The position numbers were made by a program, and so were the translations under genes. Positions 46,538 to 56,019 of a stretch of DNA of 64,000 nt are shown here, piece by piece (positions within the stretch are counted from its first letter, which is position 1; every line of letters starts with the position of its first letter). The notes beneath the pieces are model-generated. The model searched no databases. It had not been told where the DNA came from and worked only from the letters and a program-made list of their open reading frames with translations. This DNA is from Pseudomonadota bacterium (GTDB taxonomy: Bacteria; Pseudomonadota; Alphaproteobacteria; Acetobacterales; Acetobacteraceae): assembly GCA_021818505.1 (NCBI GenBank), contig JAKADX010000006.1:1-64000 (forward strand). Direction: 5' to 3'.

Positions 46538-47727
46538 GGGCCCTTCGCCCCCTGCTTGACCCAGGCGGCGATCTGCGCGCGCTGGTCATCGGTGATCTGG
46601 GTCAGGTTCGCCAGCGGCATCGCCCGCGTCGCCACCGCCTGCTGGTAGATCTGCGGTGCCAGCGCGACGATGTGCGCCGGCGTGTCCAGCAGCACGCCCT
46701 TCGGCGGCTCGGTGATGCCCATGTAGTTCGGGTGCGCCTGATGGCAGATCGCGCATTTCGCCGTGATAATGCTCTGCACGTCCGCGAACGCCACCGTGCC
46801 GCTCGCCGCGCGCAGGCGCGGCTGGCCGAGCAGCGTCAGCCCGGCCGCGAGCAGCATCGGCACCGCCGCCGCCGGCCACAGCCGCCAGTCGGGCTTCGCC
46901 CCGGTGTGCTTGATGTTGAACCAGTGCCGTACCAGGAAGCTGGCGATGAACACCGCCGCCAGCACCAGCCAGCTCCACCGCCCGGTATAGGTGAAGGCGT
47001 AGTGGTTGCTCAGCATGGTGAAGACGACCGGCAGGGTCAGATAGTTGTTGTGTACCGACCGCTGCTTCGCCGCCTCCCCCAGCTTCGGGTCCGGCGTGCG
47101 CCCGGCGATCAGGTCGCGCACCACGATGGTCTGGTTGGGAATGATCAGCAGGAAGACATTGCCCACCATGATCGTGCCGACCAGGGCGCCGACATGGATG
47201 AAGGCGCCGCGGCCGGAGAACACATGCGTGTAGCCGAACGCCGCCGCCACCAGCAGCACGAAGCCGACCGTCGCCAGCCGCGGCGTATCCTGCCCGATCC
47301 AGGACTTGCAGAGCTGGTCATAGATCACCCAGCCAGCCACAAGCGACGCTGCCCCGATCACCACCGCGTCGTATGGCGAGAGATCCAGCACGGCGGGGTC
47401 GATGAGAAAGACGCTGGGGTGCAGGTAATAGACCATCATCAGCAGCACGAAGCCGAAGATCCAGGTGGTGTAGGCTTCCCATTTGAACCAGGTGAGTTCT
47501 TCGGGCATGAACTCCGGCACGACGACGAACTTCTGCATCTGGTAGAAGCCGCCGCCATGCACCTGCCAGGTTTCGCCCTTGACGCGCGGATCGAGATGCG
47601 GCGCGTGCCGCAGGCTGGCGTCGAGCGCGATGAAGTAGAACGAGCTGCCGATCCAGGCGATGCCGGCGATCACGTGCGTCCAGCGCACCAGCAGTTCGAC
47701 CCAGTCGGTCAGCAGCCCCAGCGGCAT
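46534..47727 (-). CDS. puuD: Membrane-bound urate hydroxylase with cytochrome c domain (PuuD)
   Basis: PuuD oxidises urate to 5-hydroxyisourate, passing electrons to its own heme. The 397-residue protein starts [20 protein letters not shown] with a long membrane domain of about eight helices and ends in a cytochrome c domain with C325-A-I-C-H329 and the later axial Met region ([14 protein letters not shown]). I start at ATG 47727, preceded by a GGGGG stretch; the frame is open to 47883 but that region is not family-like. Together with uraH it forms a urate degradation module. Confidence 0.93.
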   Translation of the reverse strand: MPLGLLTDWVELLVRWTHVIAGIAWIGSSFYFIALDASLRHAPHLDPRVKGETWQVHGGGFYQMQKFVVVPEFMPEELTWFKWEAYTTWIFGFVLLMMVYYLHPSVFLIDPAVLDLSPYDAVVIGAASLVAGWVIYDQLCKSWIGQDTPRLATVGFVLLVAAAFGYTHVFSGRGAFIHVGALVGTIMVGNVFLLIIPNQTIVVRDLIAGRTPDPKLGEAAKQRSVHNNYLTLPVVFTMLSNHYAFTYTGRWSWLVLAAVFIASFLVRHWFNIKHTGAKPDWRLWPAAAVPMLLAAGLTLLGQPRLRAASGTVAFADVQSIITAKCAICHQAHPNYMGITEPPKGVLLDTPAHIVALAPQIYQQAVATRAMPLANLTQITDDQRAQIAAWVKQGAKGP

Positions 47728-47794
47728 CGACACCCCCAACATCTGCAGCGTACGATTCTGCGGCCCGCACGACCGCTGCGCAACACTCGGCCGT

Positions 47795-48712
47795 TCAGCG
47801 CCGCCGCCGCTCCAGCGTGACGACCGCGACGCCGGCGGCGGAGACCGCCAGCCCCACCCAGCCGAGCGGCGGCATGTGCTCACCCAGCACCGCCCAGGCG
47901 ATCACCGCCGTGGTCGGCGGAACCATGAAGAACAGGGCCGAAACCCGCGACGCCTCGCCCAGCCGCACCATCGCCAGCAGCAGCATCAGCGCCACGATCG
48001 AGTTGGCGAAGACCAGATAGAACATTGCCTCGATCATCCGCGCGGTCACCTCGAAGCGCAGCGGCTCCAGCCACAACGCCAGCGGCAGTGCCACCGCAAG
48101 CCCCGCGGCGGTCTGCACGAGATTGGCGGTCACCGGATGCACGCCGGTACCGATCCCGAACCGCCGCTCATAGAGCGTGCCGGCGGTCATCGACAGCAGC
48201 GCGAACACCGAGAACAGCAGCCCCCACAGCGGCAGCGCGCCGATCTGCGAGCGCGCCAGGATGACGACGACCGTGCCCGCCAGCCCCAGGGTCAGCCCGA
48301 GCCAGCGCCGCGCCGAGACGGTCTCGCCAGCGAACCAGGGTGCCAGCAGCCCGACCAGGATCGGCTGCAGGCTGGCGATCAGCGCCGCGGCGCCGGCGGG
48401 AAGACCGTGCGCCAGCGACAGGTTGATGAAGGCAAAGTTGCCGCCCTGCACCAGCAGTCCCACGACCGCAAGATGCAGCCATGCCGCCCCGCGGGGCGCC
48501 GCCGCGCGCAGCAGCAGCGTGCCCGCCAGCAGCACCGCCACCACCAGCGCATAGCGCACCGCGAGCAGCGTCAGGGGACCGGTATAGTCGAGCGCGATGC
48601 GGACGAAGATGAAGCCGCTCGACCACAGCAGGATGAACAGCGGTCCGGCACCGTGACGCAGCAGCCTGGCGCCGTCGAATCCGCCGCTCAGTTCCTGCAC
48701 CCGCGCGCTCAT
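47795..48712 (-). CDS. EamA/DMT-family transporter
   Basis: The 305-residue protein has ten membrane helices in two EamA halves (first with LLWSSGFIFVRIALDYTGP; second with MIEAMFYLVFANSIVALMLLLAM and the AWAVLGEHMPPLGWVGLAVSAAGV end). It is a drug/metabolite exporter of unknown substrate. It lies 67 bases upstream of puuD on the same strand, but a close functional tie is uncertain. Confidence 0.9.
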   Translation of the reverse strand: MSARVQELSGGFDGARLLRHGAGPLFILLWSSGFIFVRIALDYTGPLTLLAVRYALVVAVLLAGTLLLRAAAPRGAAWLHLAVVGLLVQGGNFAFINLSLAHGLPAGAAALIASLQPILVGLLAPWFAGETVSARRWLGLTLGLAGTVVVILARSQIGALPLWGLLFSVFALLSMTAGTLYERRFGIGTGVHPVTANLVQTAAGLAVALPLALWLEPLRFEVTARMIEAMFYLVFANSIVALMLLLAMVRLGEASRVSALFFMVPPTTAVIAWAVLGEHMPPLGWVGLAVSAAGVAVVTLERRRR

Positions 48713-48764
48713 GCGCGCCAGCTAGCGCGGGGTGGTCAGACCTGTCGAGCCACGGCGGCGACAC

Positions 48765-48935
48765 TCAGCCGCGCGTCACCAGCACCGCCCACACCGCCAA
48801 CAGGGCTGCTATCGCCAGTAACGCCGACGCCCCGGACGCGAGTCGTCCGCGCGGGCGCCGGCGCACGTCGGAAGGTGGGAGATCGTCGTCCTGATCCATC
48901 GCCACGGCCGCTCCTGCCTCGCCTGCCGGGCTCAT
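48765..48935 (-). CDS. Small membrane protein candidate (56 residues)
   Basis: Found by translation in the 296-base gap between the EamA and rhodanese genes. An acidic N-terminus (MDQDDDLPPSDV from residue 13) is followed by an Arg-rich stretch (VRRRPRGR) and one clear membrane helix (ASALLAIAALLAVWAVLV). A GGCGGAG stretch precedes ATG 48935. The charge pattern (positive just before the helix) fits an inner-membrane single-pass protein. No family recognised. Confidence 0.45.
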   Translation of the reverse strand: MSPAGEAGAAVAMDQDDDLPPSDVRRRPRGRLASGASALLAIAALLAVWAVLVTRG

Positions 48936-49009
48936 GCTCCGCCCAGATGATTAACTTAGCACCAAGCGAATCGAATGCGAACAGGTTTGTATCAGCAATC
49001 TGTGCGCGG

Positions 49010-49387
49010 TCACGCGGGTTCGATGGGCAGCCCCGACTCGGCCAGCTCCTTGAAGCCGCCGGCGTTGAACACCTGCCCGTAGCCGAGCGCCTGCAGCGTC
49101 CGACCAGCCAGCGCCGAGCGCCCGCCGGAGGCGCAATAGACCAGAACCACGACATCGGGCCGCAGCGCTGGGTTCCACATCGGACTGGACGAGCAGGCAC
49201 GGAATTCCAGCATCCCGCGCGACACGGCGACCGCGCCGGCGATCTTGCCCGTGCCCGCGACCTCATGCGGGTCACGCACGTCCACCAGAACCGCCCCCTG
49301 CGCGCAATAGGCCGCCACTTCGGCCGGCGGCAGGCGCGGGACGGCCGCATTCGCCTCGGCAATCATATCCTTCATCGTCATTGACAT
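49010..49387 (-). CDS. Rhodanese-like domain protein
   Basis: The 125-residue single rhodanese domain has the active-site loop YCASGGRSALAG with the catalytic Cys and conserved VLVDVRDPHEVAGTGKIAGA and GYGQVFNAGGFKEL. Such proteins move sulfane sulfur or bind sulfide-derived groups. It starts at ATG 49387, 20 bases after the iron alcohol dehydrogenase on the same strand. Confidence 0.92.
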   Translation of the reverse strand: MSMTMKDMIAEANAAVPRLPPAEVAAYCAQGAVLVDVRDPHEVAGTGKIAGAVAVSRGMLEFRACSSSPMWNPALRPDVVVLVYCASGGRSALAGRTLQALGYGQVFNAGGFKELAESGLPIEPA

Positions 49388-49407
49388 TTTTTTCAGTCTC
49401 CGTTCGA

Positions 49408-50574
49408 CTACGTGTTAGCTGAATAGACGGCGCGGTAGAGTGCCACGATCTCCGCCTTATCGGGAACGCGCGGATTATTGGCCGGGCTTCCGGATGCAAG
49501 TGCTTGCTCAGCCATGATATCCAGGCGTTCTTCCCACGCAGCCGAAGCGATACCGTAGGCGCGCGGACTTGGAACCTCCAGTTCAGAGTTCAGCGCCGCC
49601 AGCCCCTCGACCAGCCGCGCGCAGGCGGCATCGTCATCATCCTGTGTCCGAGCCAAACCAGTCTGCCGCGCCGCCGCGGCATAGCGGGCCGGCGCGGCGG
49701 CGACGGAAAAGCGCGTCACCGCCGGCAGCAGCATGGCGTTCGAGAGGCCGTGAGGCACATGGAAATGCGCCCCGATCGGCCGCGACATGCCGTGCACCAG
49801 CGCGACCGACGCGTTGCTGAACGCCAGCCCGCCCAGCATCGCACCCAGCATCATCGCCTCCCGCGCCGCGGCGTTGCGCGGCTCGTGATAGGCAGTGCGC
49901 AGATGCGCGCCGATCAGCGCCATCGATGCCATCGCCCAGCCATCCGTCACCGGGTTGGCGCGGCGCGAGACATAGGCCTCCAGCGCGTGCGTCAGACTGT
50001 CGATGCCGGTATCGGCGGTGATCCGCTTCGGCAGGCTGAAGGTCAGCTCGTAATCGACGATCGCGGCGAGCGGCAGGCAGCCCAGCCCCATGATCAGCAT
50101 CTTCTCGTCGCGCGCGGTGTCGGTGACCACCGTGACGCGCGTCGCCTCGCTGCCGGTGCCGGCGGTGGTCGGGATGGCAATGATCGGCAGCGCCGCGCGG
50201 TCGGGCGAGGCCGGCACCTTGTAGGCCGACATCGGCGCGTCGCCGAGCGCCAGCAGCGCCATCGCCTTCGCCGTGTCGATCGAGGAGCCGCCGCCGAAGC
50301 CGATCAGGCAGTCGAAGTCACCCGCGCGCATTCGCGCCACGCCGGCCGCGACCACGGTATCGGTCGGGTCGGAGACGGTGTCGGAGAACACCGGCGCGGC
50401 GATCCCCGCCGCCTCCAGCGGGTCGAGGCAGCGGCGCAGCAGGCCGGAGGCGACCATGTGCGGGTCGGTGACGACCAGCGGTCGCGCGAGCCCCAGCCTG
50501 CGCAACACGTCGGCCACCTGGGCGACGCTGCCGCCACCGACCAGGGAAAGACGCGGGGAGAGCAGTGGGAACAT
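49408..50574 (-). CDS. Iron-containing alcohol dehydrogenase
   Basis: The 388-residue enzyme is a group III (iron-activated) dehydrogenase: the NAD site FGGGSSIDTAKAMALL, the PTTAGTGSEATRVTVVTD stretch and metal-site residues in ADTGIDSLTHALEAY and ALVHGMSRPIGAHFHVPHG. Substrate could be a butanol, lactaldehyde or maleylacetate-type compound; sequence does not decide. It is followed by rhodanese on the same strand. Confidence 0.93.
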   Translation of the reverse strand: MFPLLSPRLSLVGGGSVAQVADVLRRLGLARPLVVTDPHMVASGLLRRCLDPLEAAGIAAPVFSDTVSDPTDTVVAAGVARMRAGDFDCLIGFGGGSSIDTAKAMALLALGDAPMSAYKVPASPDRAALPIIAIPTTAGTGSEATRVTVVTDTARDEKMLIMGLGCLPLAAIVDYELTFSLPKRITADTGIDSLTHALEAYVSRRANPVTDGWAMASMALIGAHLRTAYHEPRNAAAREAMMLGAMLGGLAFSNASVALVHGMSRPIGAHFHVPHGLSNAMLLPAVTRFSVAAAPARYAAAARQTGLARTQDDDDAACARLVEGLAALNSELEVPSPRAYGIASAAWEERLDIMAEQALASGSPANNPRVPDKAEIVALYRAVYSANT

Positions 50575-50703
50575 GGATCAGCCTCCGCTATGTCCGCAGG
50601 CTGCGAACGACGCAACCCCGGGGTCGCGCGCCGCTGCGGTCACGTGACAAGCTGCCGCGTGTTGCCTACCAAACCAAGCCCCCCTGGACGCGACGGAGCC
50701 GGC

Positions 50704-51195
50704 ATGGAACGCACGATCGAAGACCTGCTGCTCGGCCTGCGCTGGCTGCTGCTGCCGCTCTACCTCGCGCTGATCGGCACGCTGCTGGCCATCTACGGCA
50801 TCTTCGGCAAGGAGCTGTGGCACCTCGCCGCTGAATTCGACAGCTACGATGACATCCATATCGTGCTGATCGTCTGCGCGCTGCTCGACCTCGTGCTGAT
50901 CGCGAACCTGGTGGTGATGGTCGCGGTATCCTCCTACGAAAGCTTCATCTCGCGCATCCAGGCGCCGCGGGAAGGCAGCCCGGAGTGGCTCGGCAAGCTC
51001 GATTCCAGCAACGTCAAGGTGAAGGTCGCCGTCTCGGTGAGCATGATCTCCATGATCCACCTGCTGCGCGTGTTCCTGGAGGACGACCCGGGCCACAAAG
51101 TGCTCATTCTGGCGGCCGTGCATGTCGTGTTCGTGCTCTCGGCAATCGGCGTCGCCTTCGTGGACCGCGTGCATCGCACGAACGGCGCGCACTGA
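50704..51195 (+). CDS. UPF0114/TIGR00645 (YqhA-like) membrane protein
   Basis: The 163-residue membrane protein matches the UPF0114 (YqhA) family: LLLGLRWLLLPLYLALIG start, FDSYDDIHIVLIVCALLDLVLIANLVVMVAVSSYESF centre and VSVSMISMIHLLRVFLED end, with four helices. Function is unknown; the family is widespread in proteobacteria. ATG 50704 is divergent from the alcohol dehydrogenase; the stop abuts the convergent MATE gene. Confidence 0.92.
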   Translation: MERTIEDLLLGLRWLLLPLYLALIGTLLAIYGIFGKELWHLAAEFDSYDDIHIVLIVCALLDLVLIANLVVMVAVSSYESFISRIQAPREGSPEWLGKLDSSNVKVKVAVSVSMISMIHLLRVFLEDDPGHKVLILAAVHVVFVLSAIGVAFVDRVHRTNGAH

Positions 51196-52464
51196 TCAGA
51201 GCGCGCGCGCCAGCATCCGCGCCAGCGCGAAAAAGCGCAGGCCGAGCAGCGTCGCCGCGACCGTCAGCCCGGCGATCAGCCCGCACCACATGCCCGGCGC
51301 CTGCCACCCGGCGCCGAACGCCAGCGCCAGCGCCAGCGGCATGCCCACGCCCCAATAGGCGACGGCGGTGATCAGCATCGGCACGCGCGTATCCTTCAGC
51401 CCGCGCAGCGCCCCGCTGGCCGCCGCCTGCATCCCGTCGGAAAGCTGGAACACGCCGGCGATGCGCAGCAGCGTCACCGCCCCGTCATGCACCGCCGCAT
51501 CCTGCGTGTAGAGTGCCGCGATGGCCCCGGGAAAGGCCAGCATCAACGTGCCCGACACCGTCTGCATCGCCAGCACGAACACGAACCCGGCGGTCCCCGC
51601 GCGCCGTACCCCCGCGGCGTCGCCCCGCCCCGCCGCCTGCCCGACCCGCACCGTCACCGCGAGCGCGATCCCCAGCGGCACCATGAAGGCGAAGGCCGCA
51701 ACGTTCAGCGCCACCTGATGACTTGCCACGGCAGCGGCACCGAGCGTGCCGATCGCCAGCCCGGCGCCGCTGAACATGCTGCTCTCCAGCAACATGCTCG
51801 CCGCCATCGGCAGCCCGATGCGCAGCAGGCCGGCAATCTCCGGCGGCTCCGGCCGCCATGTTCCGCCATGCCAGCCCAGCCCGCGATAGCGGCGGGAGAG
51901 CAGCAGGAACGCCGCGAATCCCGCGACCTGCGCCCAGCAGACGAGGCTGGTGGCGATGCCGCAGCCCAGCGCCCCCAGCGCCGGCAGGCCGCCCGCGCCG
52001 TACATCAGCGCGTAGCCGAGGGGGATCAGCAAAACGAGGCCGAGCACCCCGAAAATCATCGTCGGGCGCGGCAGCGCCAGTCCCTCCGACAGGCCCCGGC
52101 AGGCATAGAACAGCGACAGCGCCGGCAGCGCCGGCGCGACCCCGTGCAGGAAATCGCGCGCCGGCAACGCCAGCGCCGGCGAAAAGCCGAGCAGCCCGGC
52201 GAGCGCCGGCGCACCCCACCAGACGAAGGCCGCCAGAACCAGTCCAAGCGGCAGCGCGACCAGCAGCCCCTGGCGGAACAGCGGCCCCACCGCGCCGCGC
52301 CGCCGCGCGCCATCCAGTTGCGCCACGGAGGGTGACAGCGCCGCGTTGACGCCGATCGCGCTGACATTCGCCAGATGGAACAGCGCCGTCCCGACCGCGA
52401 CCGCGCCCAGCACCTCGGCCCCCAGATGCCCGGCAAGCACGACATCGACGGTGTTCATCCCCAT
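51196..52464 (-). CDS. MATE-family efflux transporter (start codon unclear)
   Basis: The 422-residue protein is a MATE exporter with about 11 of the usual 12 helices, NTVDVVLAGHLGAEVLGAVAVG being the family's first-helix end and SLLDARRRGAVGPLF-type loops following. The family-typical start of helix 1 lies upstream of ATG 52464: translation continues as RLALPLIAGQLSA back to 52569, but that stretch has no ATG, GTG or TTG. A CTG at 52569 overlaps the RraA stop (CTGA) and could be the real start by coupling. Otherwise the protein lacks part of helix 1. Confidence 0.85.
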   Translation of the reverse strand: MGMNTVDVVLAGHLGAEVLGAVAVGTALFHLANVSAIGVNAALSPSVAQLDGARRRGAVGPLFRQGLLVALPLGLVLAAFVWWGAPALAGLLGFSPALALPARDFLHGVAPALPALSLFYACRGLSEGLALPRPTMIFGVLGLVLLIPLGYALMYGAGGLPALGALGCGIATSLVCWAQVAGFAAFLLLSRRYRGLGWHGGTWRPEPPEIAGLLRIGLPMAASMLLESSMFSGAGLAIGTLGAAAVASHQVALNVAAFAFMVPLGIALAVTVRVGQAAGRGDAAGVRRAGTAGFVFVLAMQTVSGTLMLAFPGAIAALYTQDAAVHDGAVTLLRIAGVFQLSDGMQAAASGALRGLKDTRVPMLITAVAYWGVGMPLALALAFGAGWQAPGMWCGLIAGLTVAATLLGLRFFALARMLARAL

Positions 52465-52565
52465 CGCCGAAAGCTGGCCCGCGATCAGCGGCAGCGCGAG
52501 CCGCGCGGTGGCACGCAGGTCGTGACCCAGCCGCGCTTCCGTGCCGGCCTGCGCGATGCCGAGGC

Positions 52566-53261
52566 TCAGTGGATTTCGCCCGCGCGCTTCAGCGCCTCGC
52601 GCATCTTCGTGGCGGTGAAGCCCGGCGCACGCGCCATGTCCAGAATCGCCTTCTCGCGCCGCGCGATCAGCGCCACCGCCTCCGGCAGCTTTTTCACCGC
52701 TGCCGCCGGGACGACGACGGCGCCGTGATAGTCGGCGTGGATCACGTCGTCATGGTCGCAGACCATGCCGAACACGTTCACCATGCAGCGCATCTGCACC
52801 ATGTGCACATGCGCGTGGCTCGGCCCCACCCGTCCGCCGACGATCTGAAACCCCGGCGCCAGCGCATCGAGGTCGCGGAACGAGCCGTTGGTGACGCAGC
52901 CCGCGACGCCGAGCGCGTGATGCACCGTCGATTGCACTTCGCCCCAGAACGCGCCGTAGCCGGGCCGGTCGTCGATGTCCTGCAACACTGCAATCGTCGG
53001 CAGATCGCCCGCGGCGACATACTCGTACCACTCCTCGCGCGGCGGAATAGCGCCACGCGGCGCTTCCTTCGCCCGGATCAGCCCGGTGCGCGCGAGGCCC
53101 ACGATCGGCGGCAACCTGCGGTCGGCGGCGACCATCGGTTCCACGGTGAAGCCGATCGCGCGCCGCTCCGGCACGACCAGTTCCAGTCCGTTGCAGATGG
53201 TCGGCGTGTCCCATTGCCGCAGCGCGTCGAGGTCGGCGCGGGTGAAGGGCCGGTCGGTCAT
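52566..53261 (-). CDS. RraA-family aldolase-like protein
   Basis: The 231-residue protein belongs to the RraA/4-hydroxy-4-methyl-2-oxoglutarate aldolase family: DTPTICNGLELVVPERR, GEVQSTVHHALGVAGCVTNGSFRDLDAL (phosphate/oxoacid site with RD), and HMVQMRCMVNVFGMVC. HMG aldolases use Arg and Asp of the GxxRD region, present here as SFRDLD. Not a close RNase E inhibitor. ATG 53261 starts the conserved part. A MarR gene is 92 bases upstream on the same strand. Confidence 0.85.
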   Translation of the reverse strand: MTDRPFTRADLDALRQWDTPTICNGLELVVPERRAIGFTVEPMVAADRRLPPIVGLARTGLIRAKEAPRGAIPPREEWYEYVAAGDLPTIAVLQDIDDRPGYGAFWGEVQSTVHHALGVAGCVTNGSFRDLDALAPGFQIVGGRVGPSHAHVHMVQMRCMVNVFGMVCDHDDVIHADYHGAVVVPAAAVKKLPEAVALIARREKAILDMARAPGFTATKMREALKRAGEIH

Positions 53262-53353
53262 GCGGATGCGTCCTCGTGATGCCGGTGCGCAGTGTGGCGC
53301 GCCGCGCGGCGGCGCGGCAATTGCGGCGGGCGCAGGGGCGGCGTGCGCCGCCC

Positions 53354-53800
53354 TCACCCGAGCGCGCGCAGGTCGGCCCGCAGCCGCTCCGGATCGCCCT
53401 CACCGAGCAACGCCGCCGTTTCCCGCTGCGCCGCCTGCCACGCCGGCATCGCCGCCGCCAGCTTCGCCCGCCCAGCCGCGGTCAGGACAAGGCGGCGGCT
53501 GCGGCGGTCGGCGGCGTCGGGCGCAACCTTCACAAGCCTGCGACGCTCCAGCGCCTTCAGCATCGCCGTCAGCGTCGTGCGGTCCATGCCGAGCAACGCC
53601 GCGACCGCGCCGATGGCCGGCGGTTCGGGCCGGTTCAGCGACATCAGCAGCGAGAACTGGCCGTTGGTCAGCCCGACGGGGCGCAGCGCCGTATCATAGC
53701 GCCGCGCCAGCGCCCGCGCCGCGCGCTGCGCGTGCAGACACAGGCACGCATCGCGAACCAGCAGCGTCACGTCATAGGGGAGCACATCGCGCGTTGACAT
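53354..53800 (-). CDS. MarR-family transcriptional regulator
   Basis: The 148-residue protein is a typical MarR dimeric winged helix: LTNGQFSLLMSLNRPEPPAIGAVA, MDRTTLTAMLKALERRRLV as the recognition helix, and the wing KVAPDAADRRSRRLVLTAAGRA. It may regulate the RraA/MATE genes behind it. A clear operator was not found in the gap. Confidence 0.88.
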   Translation of the reverse strand: MSTRDVLPYDVTLLVRDACLCLHAQRAARALARRYDTALRPVGLTNGQFSLLMSLNRPEPPAIGAVAALLGMDRTTLTAMLKALERRRLVKVAPDAADRRSRRLVLTAAGRAKLAAAMPAWQAAQRETAALLGEGDPERLRADLRALG

Positions 53801-53925
53801 GCGGCTCGATACGTTGATACCAACCTATCTGGCAAGCGACCCGGACGACAGATTTGGGGCGACCGCGATGCGGATGCGCGATGCCGACACGCCGGGCCGG
53901 CGACGGGCGCGCCGTGTCCGCTGGT

Positions 53926-54504
<579 letters not shown>

Positions 54505-54588
54505 CCGCCTCTCCCTGCAACCGGGCACCGCTTCGCCTGACGCGGCCTGGTGCGCTGACGGACGCCGCATAGCGGAAAGGATATCAGA

Positions 54589-55671
54589 ATGGCGACACAG
54601 GTTCTCGTTCTGCTCGGCACGCGCAAGGGCGCGTTCATCCTGAGCAGCGACGCCGGCCGCGCGGACTGGCAGTTGCGCGGGCCGTTCTGCGAAGCCTGGC
54701 CGATCAACCACTGCGCCGCCGATCCGGCGACCGGCGCCATCTATGCCGCCGGCGGCAACGAATGGTTCGGGCCGGCGGTGTGGAAATCCACCGATCGCGG
54801 CGCGAGTTGGACGCATTCCAGCGCCGGCCTCGCCTATGGCGAGGGCGAGGAGCCGATCAGATCGGTCTGGAGCGTGGCACCCTCCGGTGAGCGCCTCTAT
54901 GCCGGCGTGCAGCCGGCCGGCCTGTTCCGCAGCGGGGATGCCGGCGCGTCGTGGCAGCACGTCGCCGGCCTGCGCGACCACCCCTCGCGCCCGCACTGGG
55001 CGCCGGGCGCGGGCGGACTGATCCTGCATTCGCTGGTGCCGCATCCGCGCGACCCGTCGCGCATGTGGGTCGCCATCTCCGCCGCCGGCGTGTTCGCGAC
55101 GGAGGACGGCGGGGCGACATGGGAACCGCGCAATCGTGGCACGCGCGCCGATTTCAACCCGCCCGACCAGCGATATCCCGAATTCGGCCAGTGCGTGCAC
55201 TGCCTGGTGATGGCGCCGGGCCAACCCGATCGCCTCTATCAGCAGAACCACTGCGGCATGTACCGCAGCGACGACGGCGGGCGCGACTGGCAGAGCATCG
55301 AGGCCGGGTTGCCCACCTCCTTCGGCTTCCCCGCCGCGGCGCATCCGCGCGACCGCGCGACGCTGTTCCTGCTGCCGCTGAACGGCGCCATCGAGGGTCG
55401 CTACGTCCCTGACGGCGCCGCCGCGGTCTGGCGCACGCGCGACGGCGGCGACACCTGGCAGGCACTGCGCGAGGGTTTGCCGCAGCGCAACGCCTTCTTC
55501 GGCGTGCTGCGGCAGGCGATGGCGACCGACCGGCTGGACCCGGCCGGCGTGTATTTCGGCACCGGCACCGGCGCGCTCTACGCCAGCGCCGATGAGGGCG
55601 CGCACTGGACCTGCATCGCCCAGCACCTGCCGACGATCTCCTCGGTCGAGACGCTGGTGGTCGAGGATTAG
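54589..55671 (+). CDS. BNR/sialidase-type repeat protein (WD40-like beta propeller)
   Basis: The 360-residue protein has several BNR (Asp-box) repeats, SxDxGxxW in form: KSTDRGASW, RSGDAGASW, ATEDGGATW, RSDDGGRDW and RTRDGGDTW, plus ASADEGAHW near the end, giving a beta-propeller. There is no signal peptide and sialidase catalytic residues are not identifiable, so enzymatic activity is doubtful. The next gene, a MoaD/ThiS-like protein, follows by 6 bases, and this pair recurs in related genomes. Its partner or ligand is unknown. Confidence 0.88.
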   Translation: MATQVLVLLGTRKGAFILSSDAGRADWQLRGPFCEAWPINHCAADPATGAIYAAGGNEWFGPAVWKSTDRGASWTHSSAGLAYGEGEEPIRSVWSVAPSGERLYAGVQPAGLFRSGDAGASWQHVAGLRDHPSRPHWAPGAGGLILHSLVPHPRDPSRMWVAISAAGVFATEDGGATWEPRNRGTRADFNPPDQRYPEFGQCVHCLVMAPGQPDRLYQQNHCGMYRSDDGGRDWQSIEAGLPTSFGFPAAAHPRDRATLFLLPLNGAIEGRYVPDGAAAVWRTRDGGDTWQALREGLPQRNAFFGVLRQAMATDRLDPAGVYFGTGTGALYASADEGAHWTCIAQHLPTISSVETLVVED

Positions 55672-55677
55672 CCGTCC

Positions 55678-55947
55678 ATGCCGCCGGTCACGGTGATCCT
55701 GCCGCCCGCCTTCGCGACACTGTTCCCCGGCAGCCCGCGCCGCGTCGCGCTGGAAGCGGCGACGGTCGCCGAGGCGATGGCGGCGCTCGACGCCCGGTTT
55801 CCGGGGATGCGCGACCGGCTGTGCGAATCCACGCCCGCCATCCGCCGCCACATCAACGTCTTCGTCGGGGCCGAACGCGCGACGCTGGCCACGGCGCTTA
55901 TGCCCGGCGAGGAAGTGCTCGTGATGACGGCGATCAGCGGGGGATGA
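55678..55947 (+). CDS. MoaD/ThiS-family ubiquitin-like protein paired with BNR protein
   Basis: The 89-residue protein is a beta-grasp MoaD/ThiS-like protein: TVILPPAFATLFPGSPRRV, VAEAMAALDARFPGMRDRL, HINVFVGAERATLATALMPGEEV and a C-terminal SGG, with the diglycine exposed as in functional sulfur carriers and some protein modifiers. No activating MoeB/ThiF-type or moaE gene is adjacent. It follows the BNR gene by 6 bases and is surely cotranscribed. Function in a pair with a beta-propeller is not established. Confidence 0.9.
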   Translation: MPPVTVILPPAFATLFPGSPRRVALEAATVAEAMAALDARFPGMRDRLCESTPAIRRHINVFVGAERATLATALMPGEEVLVMTAISGG

Positions 55948-56019
55948 AGGCCAGCAGGCATAACCCGCTCGCAGGAACCACTTGCCCAGCCCGGCGGGGG
56001 CTGTGTTAGTTTCACTGTC

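Noticed and set aside
54589-55671. Active exo-alpha-sialidase
   Set aside because: Asp-boxes are present but the arginine triad and catalytic Tyr/Glu/Asp could not be identified.
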